DNA of 64,000 bases. It comes from Paraphaeosphaeria minitans. Taxonomy: Eukaryota; Ascomycota; Dothideomycetes; Pleosporales; Didymosphaeriaceae. Positions 13,174-25,100 of this stretch are shown piece by piece; the first letter of the stretch is position 1; each line of letters begins with the position of its first letter. Location of the stretch: the NCBI GenBank assembly GCA_015832175.1, contig WJXW01000001.1:3162001-3226000 (forward strand), in the 5' to 3' direction. The notes beneath the pieces are model-generated. The model worked only from the letters and a program-made list of their open reading frames with translations. It was not told the DNA's origin and did no database searches. A program made the translations under genes and the position numbers.

Positions 13174-14058
13174 CTAAGCCTTGCTCGGCGCCTTGAGCGA
13201 AGCTAATTTCTTCTTACTAAGGTCCAATGTCTTCTCTTCGTCCCAGATGTACGTCACACTGTCGTGTTTGATGACCTCAGCAGCCCACTTGGAGAAGTTC
13301 GGGAGTCCGTTGAGCCCGTCGGTGACTGACTTCGGAATCAGACCGTGCTTAGCGAAAGCGTACATCCGTAGGATAAATGGTGCAACGATGGCTTCGGCAA
13401 AGGTCAACTTTGAGCTCCCACCAAAAAATGGCGCCGCATCCTTAAGCAAAGGCTCGATCTCTTTGTTGACAACGCCGATCAACTCTTGGGTAAGCTTCTC
13501 CTTTTCCTCTTCGGAATTTTGCATTGCGATCTTGAACCAGTAGCTACCGGCTTTGTTCGTCCACGTGTCCGTGAAGAAGTTGATGCGAGCACGCTTCAGG
13601 GAATTTTCCACTGAACCAGATGGCGGGAGGAGATGTGACGGGTAGGCGTCGGCCAAAAATTGAGAGACAGTAACGGACTCAGTGATGATTTCGCCATTGA
13701 CATCGAGCGCAGGGACGAGGCCTCGCTGGTTGGAGAGGAATGGTTAGCGAGGGCCAGTTTTTGGTGTGTCGTGTTGTCGTGCGACGAGGATAGGGTGGAC
13801 GGAAGGTGAAATTAACGCGTTCAGGTCTAAGAAAGGGCGATGACCCATCCTCGTCGCATGACAGGTCGCATGTACAGGGGCGTAACGTACTGGATTGATC
13901 TTCAAATACCAAGGTTCTCTCGGCTTGTTCAGATCGATGATGACTTCGTCATATTGCAGTCCTAGCTCTTTGGCCACGATGTGCGCGCGATGCGCAAAGG
14001 GGCAAGAGTGGTCGGTGTACAGAATAAATCGTAATAACTTTGTGTTGACGGCTGCCAT
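13174..14058 (-). CDS. Glutathione S-transferase, omega-like
   Basis: Two exons (13891..14058 and 13174..13725 on the complement) give 239 residues, normal for a cytosolic GST. The N-terminal thioredoxin fold starts ILYTDHSCPFAHRAH; the Cys-Pro-Phe motif is the catalytic cysteine arrangement of omega-class enzymes, which carry out glutathione-dependent reduction and deglutathionylation. The cis-Pro region follows the intron (RGLVPALDVNGEIITESVTV, with Glu-Ser that bind the glutathione gamma-glutamyl group). The C-terminal all-helical domain has the usual low conservation. The intron is long for this window (165 bp), with donor GTACGT and acceptor CCAG; reading on past the donor soon hits a stop. 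Substrate cannot be told from sequence. It lies tail-to-tail with the APSES gene, 367 bp apart. Confidence 0.9.
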
Positions 14059-15288
14059 CTTGTTGCGGTCGTCGGATCTGCGAGGAAGTGGGAGTTGGAA
14101 AGGCGACGTGCGATGACTAGGTAGCGACGCTGTTCTCTAGTGTTCGGTCCGCGTGTGATGGGTGATATTGGGGACCTTGCTGGATTATATAGTGCCGGGG
14201 TTTTTCAATAAAGGACCTGATTAGTAAAATTGTGATTTAACGTTAGCAATCAAGCTCTCATTCAAGTAGCTTTTTACTAGCAGAAATTAACTCTTTAGTG
14301 CTTATTTTGATCTATATATACTGCCTCTTTACCTCTTTAAGCCCCATTACGTTAGCTAGTGCTTAGCACTGCTAGGAACCCATTTCCTCCGATTAACTAA
14401 AGCCCCGCTATTCACGGCTGAGGCGCTCGAATTGACCATATCCTATCCTTCAGATCACAGGTGTCAATCATGGGCGGACCGAACAGACCCTTAGTGTTAA
14501 GGCAGCCAGGAGCACTGTCGAGTGTTAAGGCGCTAGGTAACTGGCAATTGATAGCAACAGCAATAAGAAGACAGGCCGATTAATCAGTTAGTGAAGGAGC
14601 GGTATGCCTAGGCGTTTACGGCATCCCCTTTTCATTCCCGATTCTTGGCAAAATCTACCAGCATTTTACGCGAGTCCCTTGGAGGAGGTCAGGTATGCCG
14701 ATTCTCCATGCACCATGGCACAGTACGCTGTAGAAGTATGATGCAAGGCATGCTGCTTAGAAATGCAGCGTCTAGCGACATGGCATCAACTACGTTTACA
14801 TTGGCGGCATCCGCGGCTTGTTGTTGATGCGGCAGGAGCTTCCCCGCAGCTGCCCTGCTAGCACGATGCCGTCTCATGGGCTGTTGGCACGGCGGTCCAA
14901 TATTGACCTGATAACCCATAAGCATCACTGGTCCGACGAAGCGCTGGAATGGTGATGTTTCAAGACTTATTATTACCTTCTTGAATCGGACACTGTGCGC
15001 GCTTTTGCGAACCGCGGAAAATAAAAATAAAAACGGTGCCTGAACTCAGTACCTAGAGTTCCAAATAGGTAACGAATACTTCAAAATCCAAAGGGACTTG
15101 CTTGCGGTGATCCCAAGAGCAGGTACCCGAAGGACAATGAGACAGAGGCCTTCCAAGACATGTATCACAGATATTTTTGAAAGTGAAATATGGCAATATG
15201 CCGGGGTATCTTCGATTTCAAACTTAACGCCAATTGCCTCTCTCGATCTGGTCCTGGACCCTTCCGGTACAATGTGTATGCTTTCCAT
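14059..15288. other. Intergenic region with an AT-rich island, no gene
   Basis: Between the GST start and the SNU23 stop nothing codes convincingly. The first part presumably contains the GST promoter. Bases about 14195-14400 are clearly richer in A, T and TpA steps than their surroundings; see the separate entry. Confidence 0.45.
14195..14400. other. AT-rich island, possible decayed (RIP-affected) repeat
   Basis: This stretch has many TTA, TAA and TAG words and short inverted pieces such as AGTGCTTAGCACT, in contrast to the GC-balanced flanks. Repeat-induced point mutation in Pezizomycotina turns CpA into TpA and leaves such islands. No transposase frame or terminal repeat could be identified, so a decayed element is only a suggestion. 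Confidence 0.3.
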
Positions 15289-15900
15289 TCAAAATCCATC
15301 CCAATCATCCTTCTTCGCCCGTCTCTTCTCATTCCTTTTCTGCCGCTTCGCCTCCCGCTCCGTGTCCTCTTCCTCTCTCCGCTGATCCAGCCTCTTGTCC
15401 AGATCCAGCTCTTCCTTCTGCATAGACTCCCGCCTCTTCCGACTGAGATATCGTAATCTCTCCCTAACCTCCTCCAGCGTGGCCCTCCTGACATCCATGC
15501 TCTGCCCCGTATTGCTCAAGTGCTGTTTCGAGTTCAGATGCTCTATCCAACTCGGACTGTCCCTCAGCGTGATATCGCAAGCCTCGCAGTAGAACCCTGC
15601 GGATTTTCCACGCTTTCCTACGCCCGAGCCGGCGGGGACGAGCATGGTTTTCCCGACCAGCGAGGCAACGTCGACGCGCGAAGTGCGCACTTCGGCCATC
15701 TTGAGATCTTCGGGTGTAGAGGCGCGACGCCGGTAGGAGCGCCCTTCTTGTTTGGCTTCATAGCGAGCTTTGCCTTCATCGCGCTCGCGCTGTTCGCGTT
15801 CTCTGGCGAGCACGGCGTACTTTTCGCGGTCGTACGTTTTACGAAAGTCGGTATCGCCTCCGCCTGATGCTCCGCCGTATGCGCCCGACTTCTTATCCAT
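15289..15900 (-). CDS. SNU23: U4/U6.U5 tri-snRNP zinc-finger protein SNU23 (ZMAT2 homologue)
   Basis: A single exon of 203 residues. SNU23 is a nuclear component of the spliceosomal tri-snRNP and B complex and acts near the 5' splice site during activation. The N-terminus is Gly-rich, followed by the conserved DFRKTYDREKYAVLARERE segment. A U1-type C2H2 finger lies near residues 103-127: FYCEACDITLRDSPSWIEHL followed by NSKQHLS, with Cys-x2-Cys and two histidines. After it come RRATLEEVRERLRYL and a long charged C-terminal coiled-coil or helix rich in Lys, Arg and Glu, ending KKDDWDGF. Length agrees with the about 194-residue yeast protein. The start is the first ATG in frame and gives the MDKK-type beginning common in fungi. 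No intron is needed. Confidence 0.93.
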   Translation of the reverse strand: MDKKSGAYGGASGGGDTDFRKTYDREKYAVLAREREQRERDEGKARYEAKQEGRSYRRRASTPEDLKMAEVRTSRVDVASLVGKTMLVPAGSGVGKRGKSAGFYCEACDITLRDSPSWIEHLNSKQHLSNTGQSMDVRRATLEEVRERLRYLSRKRRESMQKEELDLDKRLDQRREEEDTEREAKRQKRNEKRRAKKDDWDGF

Positions 15901-16597
15901 TGTAGCGGTGCGAGGTTTGCGCCCTGACGATCGAGGATGCGGTATGCGATGCGGGATTCTTGGATGACTGATGATGTCGAAGCAGGTAAGTTTTCTCTTC
16001 CAGAATGGGCATGAGTATGAGGCGCAAGTGCTGACTGGCCACAGAAAGCTCGTGTGCGTGCAGGCACTGCGAGAGTAAACTTCGGGAAGCCGCGAGCTCG
16101 GAAGCTTGATGTGAAACTAACCCAGTTCGGCCTCACGATTGCTTAGTCATATGTTTCTTGGCATGTAAGTCGCGGACAGGCTCCATGTGAACGTCCAGGG
16201 GTACGTGGAAATATTCAACATGGGATACACGATGACTATCATATGAATATCTGCAGATAGCTATGTGCATGCGTGCCGAGTGGAAATACAAGATGAAGAA
16301 CGCAGCAGAAACCGCAACTCCGTGCTATGCTTCAAATGGTGATACCCGAAAACAACAGAACCGCCATCGACCTTGCAACGTTGAGGAGCTTGTAGTGGGT
16401 GGAGATAAAACGCCAAATATGCTAATCGTGAAAGTCATATGCTTCGTTTTTCGAGAATAGTACGGACAGGGAAAAGATCTGGTGCGGTGCCCGGCGCACC
16501 AGCGCGCGCAGCAGCCTGTCAGCCGATGTCGAGGCTCTTGTGCTTCGCTGATCGGGTTGAGGCACATTGAGCATTCAGGGACGTGGTTGCGAGAAAC
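15901..16597. other. Intergenic region, no gene seen
   Basis: Upstream region of SNU23 and 3' flank of the next minus-strand gene. A minus-strand frame overlapping the SNU23 start (to about 16136) is out of frame with SNU23 and Ser/Ala-rich without family resemblance. No RNA gene was recognised. Confidence 0.4.
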
Positions 16598-17343
16598 TCA
16601 ATACCCAGGATACATGGGTGGTGGACGAGGGTAACCTCCGCCGATGGGAGGAGTCGGTGCAGCTGGCGGGCCTCCCACTCGCCCTAAGACTGCATGCATG
16701 GGCGGTTCATCCCTATGTCTTCCTCTTTCCACAGGTGCCAGTGAGCTGTCCCTTCTCTTCTTTTTCTTCTCCTTCGCTATCTGACCGGCAAATCCTCTGT
16801 CCGCATATCCCGCAGCGGCAAATGGAGGCTCCACAACCTGGGGTGAGCGTTCGTCTGGTAGCCTCAACTGTACCAGGGCGTAAAAGTAATCGAGAACGTC
16901 TGGATAGCGGAGCACAGAGGCGCGCCAGTCGGCATCGATGCCCCGCTTCAACTCGGCATGCGCTTCGGCAATCTGGCGCTGGAGGTTCTCGACGTAGATA
17001 GGATGAATCGGCGGGTGCCCTGAATACTGCATGTAGACGGTGTAGTTGGGCAGGGTGGCAAGGTAGGCCGAATGCTGGGCTTTGCGCGTCGACGTGAGGC
17101 GCTCGAACTGATTCAAGATGTGCTGACGCGCGTGCGAAATGACCCAGTCTCTGTCCACCATGAGCAACCGTCGTCAAGCTGAGTGTAGGGTAAAGGTAGC
17201 ACTGCGCACCGTATCTCGGTCAGCTTCTCCTCCATGGCGCGGTGTTCAGCCTGCTTGACCGCAATCTGCAGGCGCTCCGACTCGCAGGGACATTCTGGAT
17301 AGGCGGGTGCGTTGCAGATGGCACAATTCGGAGCCGCATCCAT
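16598..17343 (-). CDS. Conserved fungal protein with N-terminal Cys cluster and Pro-rich tail
   Basis: Two exons (17210..17343 and 16598..17150 on the complement), joined across a 59 bp intron with donor GTGCGC and acceptor ACAG, give 228 residues. The N-terminus has closely spaced cysteines (NCAICNAPAYPECPCE) that could bind one zinc ion, followed by a helix (SERLQIAVKQAEHRAMEEKL) and a conserved block: RDWVISHARQHILNQFERL, YSGHPPIHPIY and LKRGIDADWRASVLRYPDV. The tail is low complexity: a KKKKRR patch and then Gly/Pro-rich sequence ending PPPMYPGY. I recognise the pattern as one present in many filamentous ascomycetes but know no experimentally assigned function. The frame is open across the intron from a downstream start, but only splicing restores the Cys-rich N-terminus in phase. 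Confidence 0.8.
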
Positions 17344-18186
17344 CTCAGCATGTAGTCATGAATCAGTCGCTACTGGCATTATTACCGAACATGCAGAGGG
17401 CAAAGTAAGGCCTGTGATTGCGATGTCCCCGGCGATGGTGGGGTTACGGTACGAGAGGGGTGAGCCGGGGCGCGGCGTTTGGTGAGGCTTCGTGTGCTTC
17501 TGTGCCGTTTCGCAGCACTCGAGGCGATTCAATGCCCTTAAGCAGAGCGAAGGCGGTGACGGAGAACATGTTACCTACACGATGCTGTGGACACTGCACG
17601 CCTGCGGGAGTGGCTAGCTTTGCATGTATTGGGCCGCTTGACAACGGTGCGATGCGATGCGTGCAGCGATGCGTTGGCATTCGTCGCTAGTTTGCGCGGA
17701 CCTTGGGCGGAACAGCCTTGTCCGGCTCCAGAGTCCATCGTCGTGCGCGTACCTGGTCGACCATCGATGAAACTGCCGCGAGCGGTGGTATCTATCCGAG
17801 AAGGGGCATCATGGTTCGTGGCTTGTCTGATGGGGCCGGGAAACACTGTGGATATGAGCGATTGTACCAGGGATGGAACTGGATGGAGTGGCAACCCATC
17901 GGAACACAGCACGCACTTTGCAATGCACCTTCGTCCTCGGAACGACCAACCAACGGACATGCACGCGTTGGCAATATCGGGTGCTCCACATCAAAGCAAG
18001 CAAGGGCAAGTCCAAGATGATTCCAGCGACAGGAATCGTCACCTGGACCAGGCACCAATGCTTCCGAGGACCCAGGCCCAGCCACGCCGATCCTGAGGCC
18101 GCATGCTCTACTGTGACTTTGACTGTGCTCAATCCTAGGTATCCGGGGCTTCACAACTGCATCTTCGAAATGGGCCAGGCGAGTAG

Positions 18187-18252
18187 ACTAGGTACCTCTG
18201 GTATCGTAGGTAGAGCAGCTTCCGAGGGTAGGTACCTAGGTACCTAGGTACC
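18187..18252. repeat. Cluster of TAGGTACC-type words
   Basis: GGTACC and TAGGTACC occur repeatedly, ending in three overlapping copies around 18231-18252 (GGTACCTAGGTACCTAGGTA). The unit is itself palindromic. Similar words recur at 18416-18474 and in other intergenic intervals of this window (near 34660, 49196, 54760). Confidence 0.7.
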
Positions 18253-18415
18253 CGAGTGCTGTTTCTTCTGGAAGTTGTTCATCAATGCCAGACATGTCTT
18301 GATACTTGAATTCTACTCAGGTACCGTACTTGTCTCGTCACGGCATATCCATGCTCGCTAGCAGCAATAATACCGAGAAGCGGCACTCAAAAGGGCGTGG
18401 GGTCAGTTGGTCGCT

Positions 18416-18474
18416 CTACCTAGGTACCTACCTACCGGCTAGGTACAATCGGAATACCGGTTGGTAGGTACCAT
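18416..18474. repeat. Second cluster of TAGGTACC-type words
   Basis: CTACCTAGGTACCTACCTACC and further GGTACC and TAGGTA words, about 170 bp after the first cluster and 380 bp before the MFS start codon. Related in sequence to 18187-18252. Confidence 0.65.
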
Positions 18475-18854
18475 GCGACAAAGCAAAGACGCCCAAATTA
18501 TTACGGTACCATGCGCACCGTTTGCTGTCCCATCACAACACCTCCAGCGAAGCATCACTGACTCCAAATTACGGGCAGTAGTGCTATATATCTCCGAAAG
18601 GCTTTTACAAGATCTCAAGTGGCGAACATGCATTGCTTTCGCTGCAACGCACGTGTCTCATAATCTGAGCACGCAAGCGCCAGTGTAAATGATGTAAACC
18701 GCGTCTGACCATGAAGCCCACCTGAGCACCCAACGTCCTACAGTATCGTACCTAGTAGACGCTGGCACATGAGACAAAGGTGTGATCTTAGCTTCAAACG
18801 CATCATTGATGTTTTGGGCGCTACTTAACTACCATCGTGCGCGAATGTCGTCTG

Positions 18855-20879
18855 ATGGAGCCAAGTGCGGCGATCCGTTCGGACGTGGATATACCAATGC
18901 GAAATATGTCGAAGAAAATACATGGCCAGGAAAGGACCTCCCCATTCAGAGTCTCTTCATCGCCTATTCTGGATGATGCCTCGGACAATTACGACACTTT
19001 CCAGGATGGCGTAGAGGAAGATGAATATTCAGTGGCAACAGCATTGCTAGGAGATGGCAAGTCGTTGGCGCTCGCGTTACCGAACAGTGAGAAGAGGTTT
19101 TGGTTCCAGAGGTCTCATGGCCTGTACGACTCAGAACAGATCGCCACTCAGCCATCTGTCTTTGACGAGCCGGAAACCTTGCAGGAGTACAGACCACCAC
19201 CCACCTGGGAAAATGCGCACCGCTTTGATCCGATCGCGCGATGGACTTGGGGCGAAGAACATTCCGTAGTGCGCAAGATCGATCTTCGTATCATGATCTT
19301 TACTGCCATTATGTTCATGGCCCTCGAACTGGACAGATCCAATCTAAGCCAAGCTCTGGCGGACAATTTTCTTGGAGATCTGCAAATGACTACGAACGGT
19401 AAGAGTGGTATAATAGAAACAGGTCTACATTGCTGAGAGAATCAGATTACAACCTCGGGAACACTGTCTTCAAGCTAGCATTCCTCTGCGCTGAGCTTCC
19501 CTCGCAGCTCGTAGCAAAATGGGTCGGACCTGACATCTGGGTTCCCACACAAATGGTAGTCTGGTCCTTGGTCGGCTCGTTGCAGTTCTACCTGAAGGGC
19601 AGGACATCGTTTCTTTGGTGCCGAGCGCTACTAGGCATGCTTCAAGGCGGGTTTATCCCCGAGGTCAGAGCCTACCCAAGCTCGATGAACGACTTCAAAC
19701 TGATCGGCAACAGGTGATCTTGTATCTTTCGTACTTTTACAAGCACCATGAGCTTTCTCTACGCCTGGGCTTTTTCTGGACTGCCTCTGCGTTGGCTGAT
19801 GTTCTTGGAGGCTTCCTGGCATTTGGAATATTGCACCTTCGTGGCGTGGATAACAAGGCTGGTTGGAGGTGGCTTTTTCTCATAGAGGTAAGCGGTTTAT
19901 CCGTTTGCTGGGCATTGTGACTTAACTAGGCAGGGTTTGCTCACTCTTATTGCTGGCCTCCTGGCCTTCCTCCTTATGCCATCCAGCCCGACCAGCACTT
20001 CCGGCTGGCTACGCGGCCGCAGGGGCTGGTTCACTAAGCGCGAAGAAATCATCATGGTCAATCGAATCCTACGTGAAGACCCTAGCAAGAGCTCCATGCA
20101 CAACCGCGAGGCCCTCACACCGAAGCTTCTCTGGCAAAGCATGAAAGATTACGACCTTTGGCCTATCTACATCTTGGGTTTGACCTTTCAAACCCCCATG
20201 ACGCCTACGAACAACTATCTTGCTCTCATACTTCGGGATATCGGCTTTGACACATTCAAAACCAATCTCTTGATAGTGCCAAGTAAAGTGCTTCACGTGG
20301 TGACGATGCTCGGCCTCACGTATGCAGCGGAGATTTTTCGCGAACTCACTTTGACGTCTCTGATCGGCCAGCTTTGGGCGCTGCCGTTCATCATCTTCTT
20401 GAACGTTTACGATCTAACAGAAATCAATAAGTGGCTAGCATGGACAGTCATGACGCTCCTTCTCTGCTTTCCAAATGGTAAGCACCCACAGCTTCATGAG
20501 GCGTGGCATAAACTGACAAGGTCGCTTACCTATAGCACATCCCATCCAAGTGGGCTGGAACTCCCGCAATGCAAACAACGTTCGCGCGCGCACAGTGTCT
20601 GCTGCAATATACAACATGTCTGTTCAGACGTCCGGTATCATCGCGGCCAACATCTATCGCGAGGACGATGCACCAAAGTATAGGCGCGGAAACCGGGTTG
20701 TCCTCATTTTGTGCATAGCCAACATCTTCTTATATTTGGCAACCAAGGCTTGGTACGTGTGGAGGAACAAGCAAAGACAAAAGTTCTGGCATGGTATGAG
20801 TGAGGAAGAGAAGTTGAGATATCTTAGAGGGACAAAAGATGACGGCAACAAGCGACTAGAGTTCCGATTTGCCCATTGA
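18855..20879 (+). CDS. Major facilitator transporter, allantoate permease (ACS) family
   Basis: Five exons join in phase: 18855..19398, 19446..19663, 19714..19887, 19934..20477 and 20536..20879; 607 residues. A long hydrophilic N-terminus is followed by the conserved entry of the Dal5-like anion:cation symporter family: [34 protein letters not shown], broken here as helix 1, then [21 protein letters not shown] (helix 2), [34 protein letters not shown], the central charged loop [10 protein letters not shown], and a basic cytoplasmic tail. About 12 membrane helices fit. Family members import allantoate, nicotinate, biotin, pantothenate or siderophore-related anions; the substrate here is not deducible. 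Intron 2 (donor GTCAGA) is needed to restore [13 protein letters not shown]. The start at 18855 is the first ATG in frame; later ATGs at about 18897 and 18906 are possible. Confidence 0.9.
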
Positions 20880-22155
20880 TAGGTTACCGTAGATCTCAGT
20901 TGGCGGAGCAGTGCATAGAAGTGCCAGTGGACTTTGGTTCTCGTCCGGGAAACGGACATCTACCTATTGTCAAAAAAAGATATTGACTCTCCAACGCATG
21001 AGCTGCAGGCCATGTCCGGGTGGAACACCATCCGGAGCTATCCATGAATGCCAAGCGTTGCACCTCGTTTTTTTCACATTGCCAACACTCCCCTGTTCAT
21101 CAACATGCCAACATGGGCTCTGTTGTCAGACCTCACAGCACACAAATCAACTCTCCCTCACCAAGAGTGCACCGTCACACGACAATAATAATTCGTAGCC
21201 CTGCCTGTGGATGATGATGATGATCTTGCTGACGGACGCGTGCAGCTACCATACTGATTCTGGCGACTTTCAGGGTCGCTGACTAGCAGTTCAACGCTTT
21301 TCAAGATGGTGGGCGGGCGAATCGGACGGGTAATGGAGGGGCGCTGTGTGGTTTGTCAGCCGGTGAACTGCCATGGTGCGATGCGCTAGCTAGGTTTCGT
21401 AGTAGGTAAAAGAGCATACGACTGTAGGTAAGCTTTCACGTACGGTATGTATGAAAGGCCACCATGGCTCTGAAGATAGTGCGCGATATACGATGCATAT
21501 CTTTTACCTTCAGTGGTGAATTTCGTCATTATCAACATACGGCAGCATGCGAGTCGTAGTAGCTTATACAAAAATAAGAGTGTCGGCGCACCTTATCCTG
21601 TGTTAACTTGGACTGCTGTACATTTGCGAACTTGTGTTGTAATGAGCCAGCGTGGATATTCACAGTACCTACAGTAGTCTGCTCTATAGATGCCTAGTTT
21701 TCGTCGGCCCATGTACATGGGGGACGGCATCGAATGTTCAATTTATAGGTATAGGAAAGAGATATCTAAAAGGTATAGGCATTCCAATATACGAAGGAAT
21801 CATGTATACGCCGATGCAGAGACCGTCTGACTCAGCCGAAAGACACATTTGATGCCGAAGTTCGGAAAGCTCCAAGCATACGCCCCAACTCCACGCCCTA
21901 GGCTGCGCACGGGCCGCTTGTCAATTCCACGCCCTGCGGTTGTCATCTCTGGACAGAACGAGCCTAGCGTCTTCGTCCCATGGCAGTCGTGACTCCAATC
22001 CAGGACTCTTTTCTTACTCCCATCGCACGTAGCACTGCGACATCTCCTCCGTTCTTTGAGCCTACTTTCACGCCCTATCGTCAATTTCGTAGGTTGGGAG
22101 GGCGTACCCCCTTCCAGGCTGGTCCATCCTCACTCTCGTGCCGCGTTTGCTCGAC
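20880..22155. other. Intergenic region, no gene seen
   Basis: About 1.3 kb between the MFS stop and the start of the homeodomain factor. Only short frames; a GATGATGATGAT run near 21211. Presumably contains the promoter of the transcription factor downstream. Confidence 0.45.
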
Positions 22156-25100
22156 ATGGCCACACCCAACGCTCAATCCAGTATGGCCCAGTTTTTCGAT
22201 TTCGGAGAAGCCTCCTCGATAAGTCAGGAACTTGGGTCTCCGCTACCGAGCCGGCCGGCGTCACGTGCCAGCAAACATCGTGTCGGTTGTCCTGCTTACG
22301 GCCAGGAAGGCGACGAGGGGTAAGCGCAACTCTTACACTCCAACATCTTGCTAGGGTGCTGCAAATAAATTCTCTATAACATGATCATGTATGAAAGGCC
22401 CGGGTTCTTGCAAATTACGGCTTGGAGGCTGTTGTGCTCCAACGGCTCTGGCCAGTTTCATCCACGATGCCCATAATTTCTTACCACGGCGACTGGCAGT
22501 TCTCCAAAGACCATTGCACCCCTGGCCTTGGTACTTGAAATAAGCTCCAAGGTGAACCTTGTAAGAAAATATGCTGATGAGGTACAGGTGCCTCTGTGCT
22601 TCCTTCAACCAGGACGTATCGCTCCCGGACACCCTCCATGATGACATCGTTCCTGAAGAGAAGTTCAACACCGACTTCTCAAGTTGGTGAGTTAAACATC
22701 CATAATACGTTTCGATTGGTTGCTCATTCCCTCAGGCTCCCCAGATATCAGAAAGCACCACATCCCTGCGATTACTGTCGATTGAAATCACTAGAATGTT
22801 TCATGTACGACATTGCCAAGGGAAAGTCGTCTGGATGCTCGCCCTGCAATGCTTTGTTCCGCCCCTGCAGCTTCACCAACCCCGAGAAGATGCCTATGCA
22901 AATGAAGCGGACAGCCTTGGACACACTGCACAGTGTGGCAGAGGTCTGCGAAAGGACCTTCGGCGGTTTCACCGGGAAGAAACCCATGCGTTCCCTCGGC
23001 CATCAAGGACCGATTGAGGAGGACGAGGCCGAAGGCGAGGGACCAAAGAAGGGTGCTGCAGCTGCCCGCTTTCCACATGCGGTGACCAAGATCCTGAAAA
23101 ATTGGATGATCGCGCACATCGACCACCCTTACCCAACCGAAGAAGAGAAGGAAGCATTAGGCCAGCAGACTGGCCTGTCTTTGAGCCAAATCTCAAACTG
23201 GATGGCGAACACGAGGCGAAGGCATAAGGCGCGACCGAAGCGAACGTCATCACCTAGTTTGCGCCCAGTGACCGAGCCTGTCAACGTTCCCCCAGGGCGA
23301 ACCTGGGAGTCACTGAGTCAGTATTCCCCTTCTACCCCTACCACTAACAGTCAGGGCCGGTTCTTCAAATACCGCCTTGGGGATTCGAGCCAGCACACGC
23401 CATGCCCAGCTGCGAATCAGCAGCAAATGAGTCAGAATTGACCTCAGTCAGATCCTTTCGAACGATGGAAGCACTCCCCCCCCGAAAACGAACCGGCTCC
23501 TCTGCTTGCTATTGCTCGCAACGTTGAGACTTTCGACTTCCCTGACGATGGCGATCGAAGCAGTGCGAGTGGCTACAGGAAGGAGATTTCGAACGATAGC
23601 ACAGGTAGTTTCTCCGTATTCCGTGCTCCCTCGATTGCTTCCTTGGAGACTGTCCCCACGATTCTATCTTCAGGATCTATTGGCTCGTCTACCTCCGCAA
23701 CCTACTCACAGAGCTCACGACACTCTCTCGGTTCGTTCAACAGCTTGAAGTCAAAGGAGAGGCGCAGGAGACGGCGCATGCCAACTCGAACGCCTAAACA
23801 TGACGCGGAGATTGATACGCGCCTTTTCCAATGTAAGCTCTCCTCTTCTGCGTACACATTTTAAAGTTTTACGAGGCTTTATTTTCAGTGACGCCGAGCT
23901 ACCCTTCCTTTGCTCACATCTGGCAGGCACGTTTTGCACTGATCGCTTCAAAAACAAATACGATTGGATGCGCCACGAGAAGTCTCTCCACCTTTCCCTT
24001 GAGAAGTGGATTTGCGCTCCACTTGGTGATGTTATCACCTGTCCGTCCTCTGGACAATGCAAGTGCGTCTTCTGCGATGAGATCAATCCCAGCAACGCCC
24101 ACCTGGAGTCACACAATCACCGTGCATGCGAAGAGAAGGGCATGGAAGCACGTACTTTCTATCGCAAAGACCACCTGAGACAACATCTTCGCTTGATGTG
24201 AGCACCATTAATATAAATTAAATTCCTCGGGCTAGGACACGTACTAACTGTTGACTTAGGCACGGCTGTAAAATGACTCCCAGTATGGAAGCTTGGAAGG
24301 CGGAAGCTCAAGTCATCAACTCGCGCTGTGGCTTCTGCGCCAAGGCGTTTGACAAATGGCAAGATCGGTGTGACCACCTCGCGAAAGAGTTCCGCAATGG
24401 AGCTACCATGAAGAACTGGAAGGGCTGCAGGGGCCTTGATCCACATGTCGCCCAACATGTCACCAATGCCATGCCACCATACCTGATCGCGAATGAGAGC
24501 AAGTCCCCCTTACCATTCTCCGCCTCAGACTCATTATCCATGAGATTTACAGGCATGGAATTTGGCCAAACCGACCTTGAAGTTCTCTTACCCAATGGCA
24601 ATGACATTTCACCGAAGACAAGCAACTTCACCGTAGACAACTCCCCCAACTCGGGAACAACGGAGCAACCTTTGCCCTATACAACGTCACCCAAGTCTCC
24701 TCATCCGTACGCGACCTGCTGGGAGATACTCACGCTACGACTCGGTCAATTTGCGCGTAAGAACAAGGAGCGTAACGGGCCCGGCCCGGTCACAGATGCA
24801 ATGCTTCAGAGTGAAGCACGGCGCATCCTGTATGCTACAGATGACGCATGGGAACAGACGGCAGCGGACAACCCGGAATGGCTCAACCTCTTAAGGAAAG
24901 CACACGGCCTGGATCTCACTCAACCAGAAGCAATTGCGGGCCAATACTCCAACCATGAGGTCTTGGAAGATCTAGGCTTGACGCCAAACGCACAGCTCGA
25001 CCAAAGTTTCGATCTCAAGAACTTCAGCTATACCACGAAAACCTTCAGCGACCCTGTGGCGCGCGCGCGTGCATTCGAGTGCACGTTGGCTGGCAGCATG

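Larger units (their letters stand above)
17344..18854. other. Intergenic region with TAGGTACC repeats, no gene
   Basis: Divergent space between the minus-strand gene ending upstream at 17343 and the MFS transporter. Several overlapping open frames on both strands around 17400-18250 have Cys/His/Arg-rich random composition and no family resemblance. Two clusters of TAGGTACC words occur here and are listed separately. Confidence 0.4.

Noticed and set aside
13174..20879. Idea of a secondary-metabolite cluster around the GST and the MFS transporter
   Set aside because: No polyketide synthase, NRPS, terpene synthase, P450 or cluster regulator is present, and housekeeping SNU23 lies between them.
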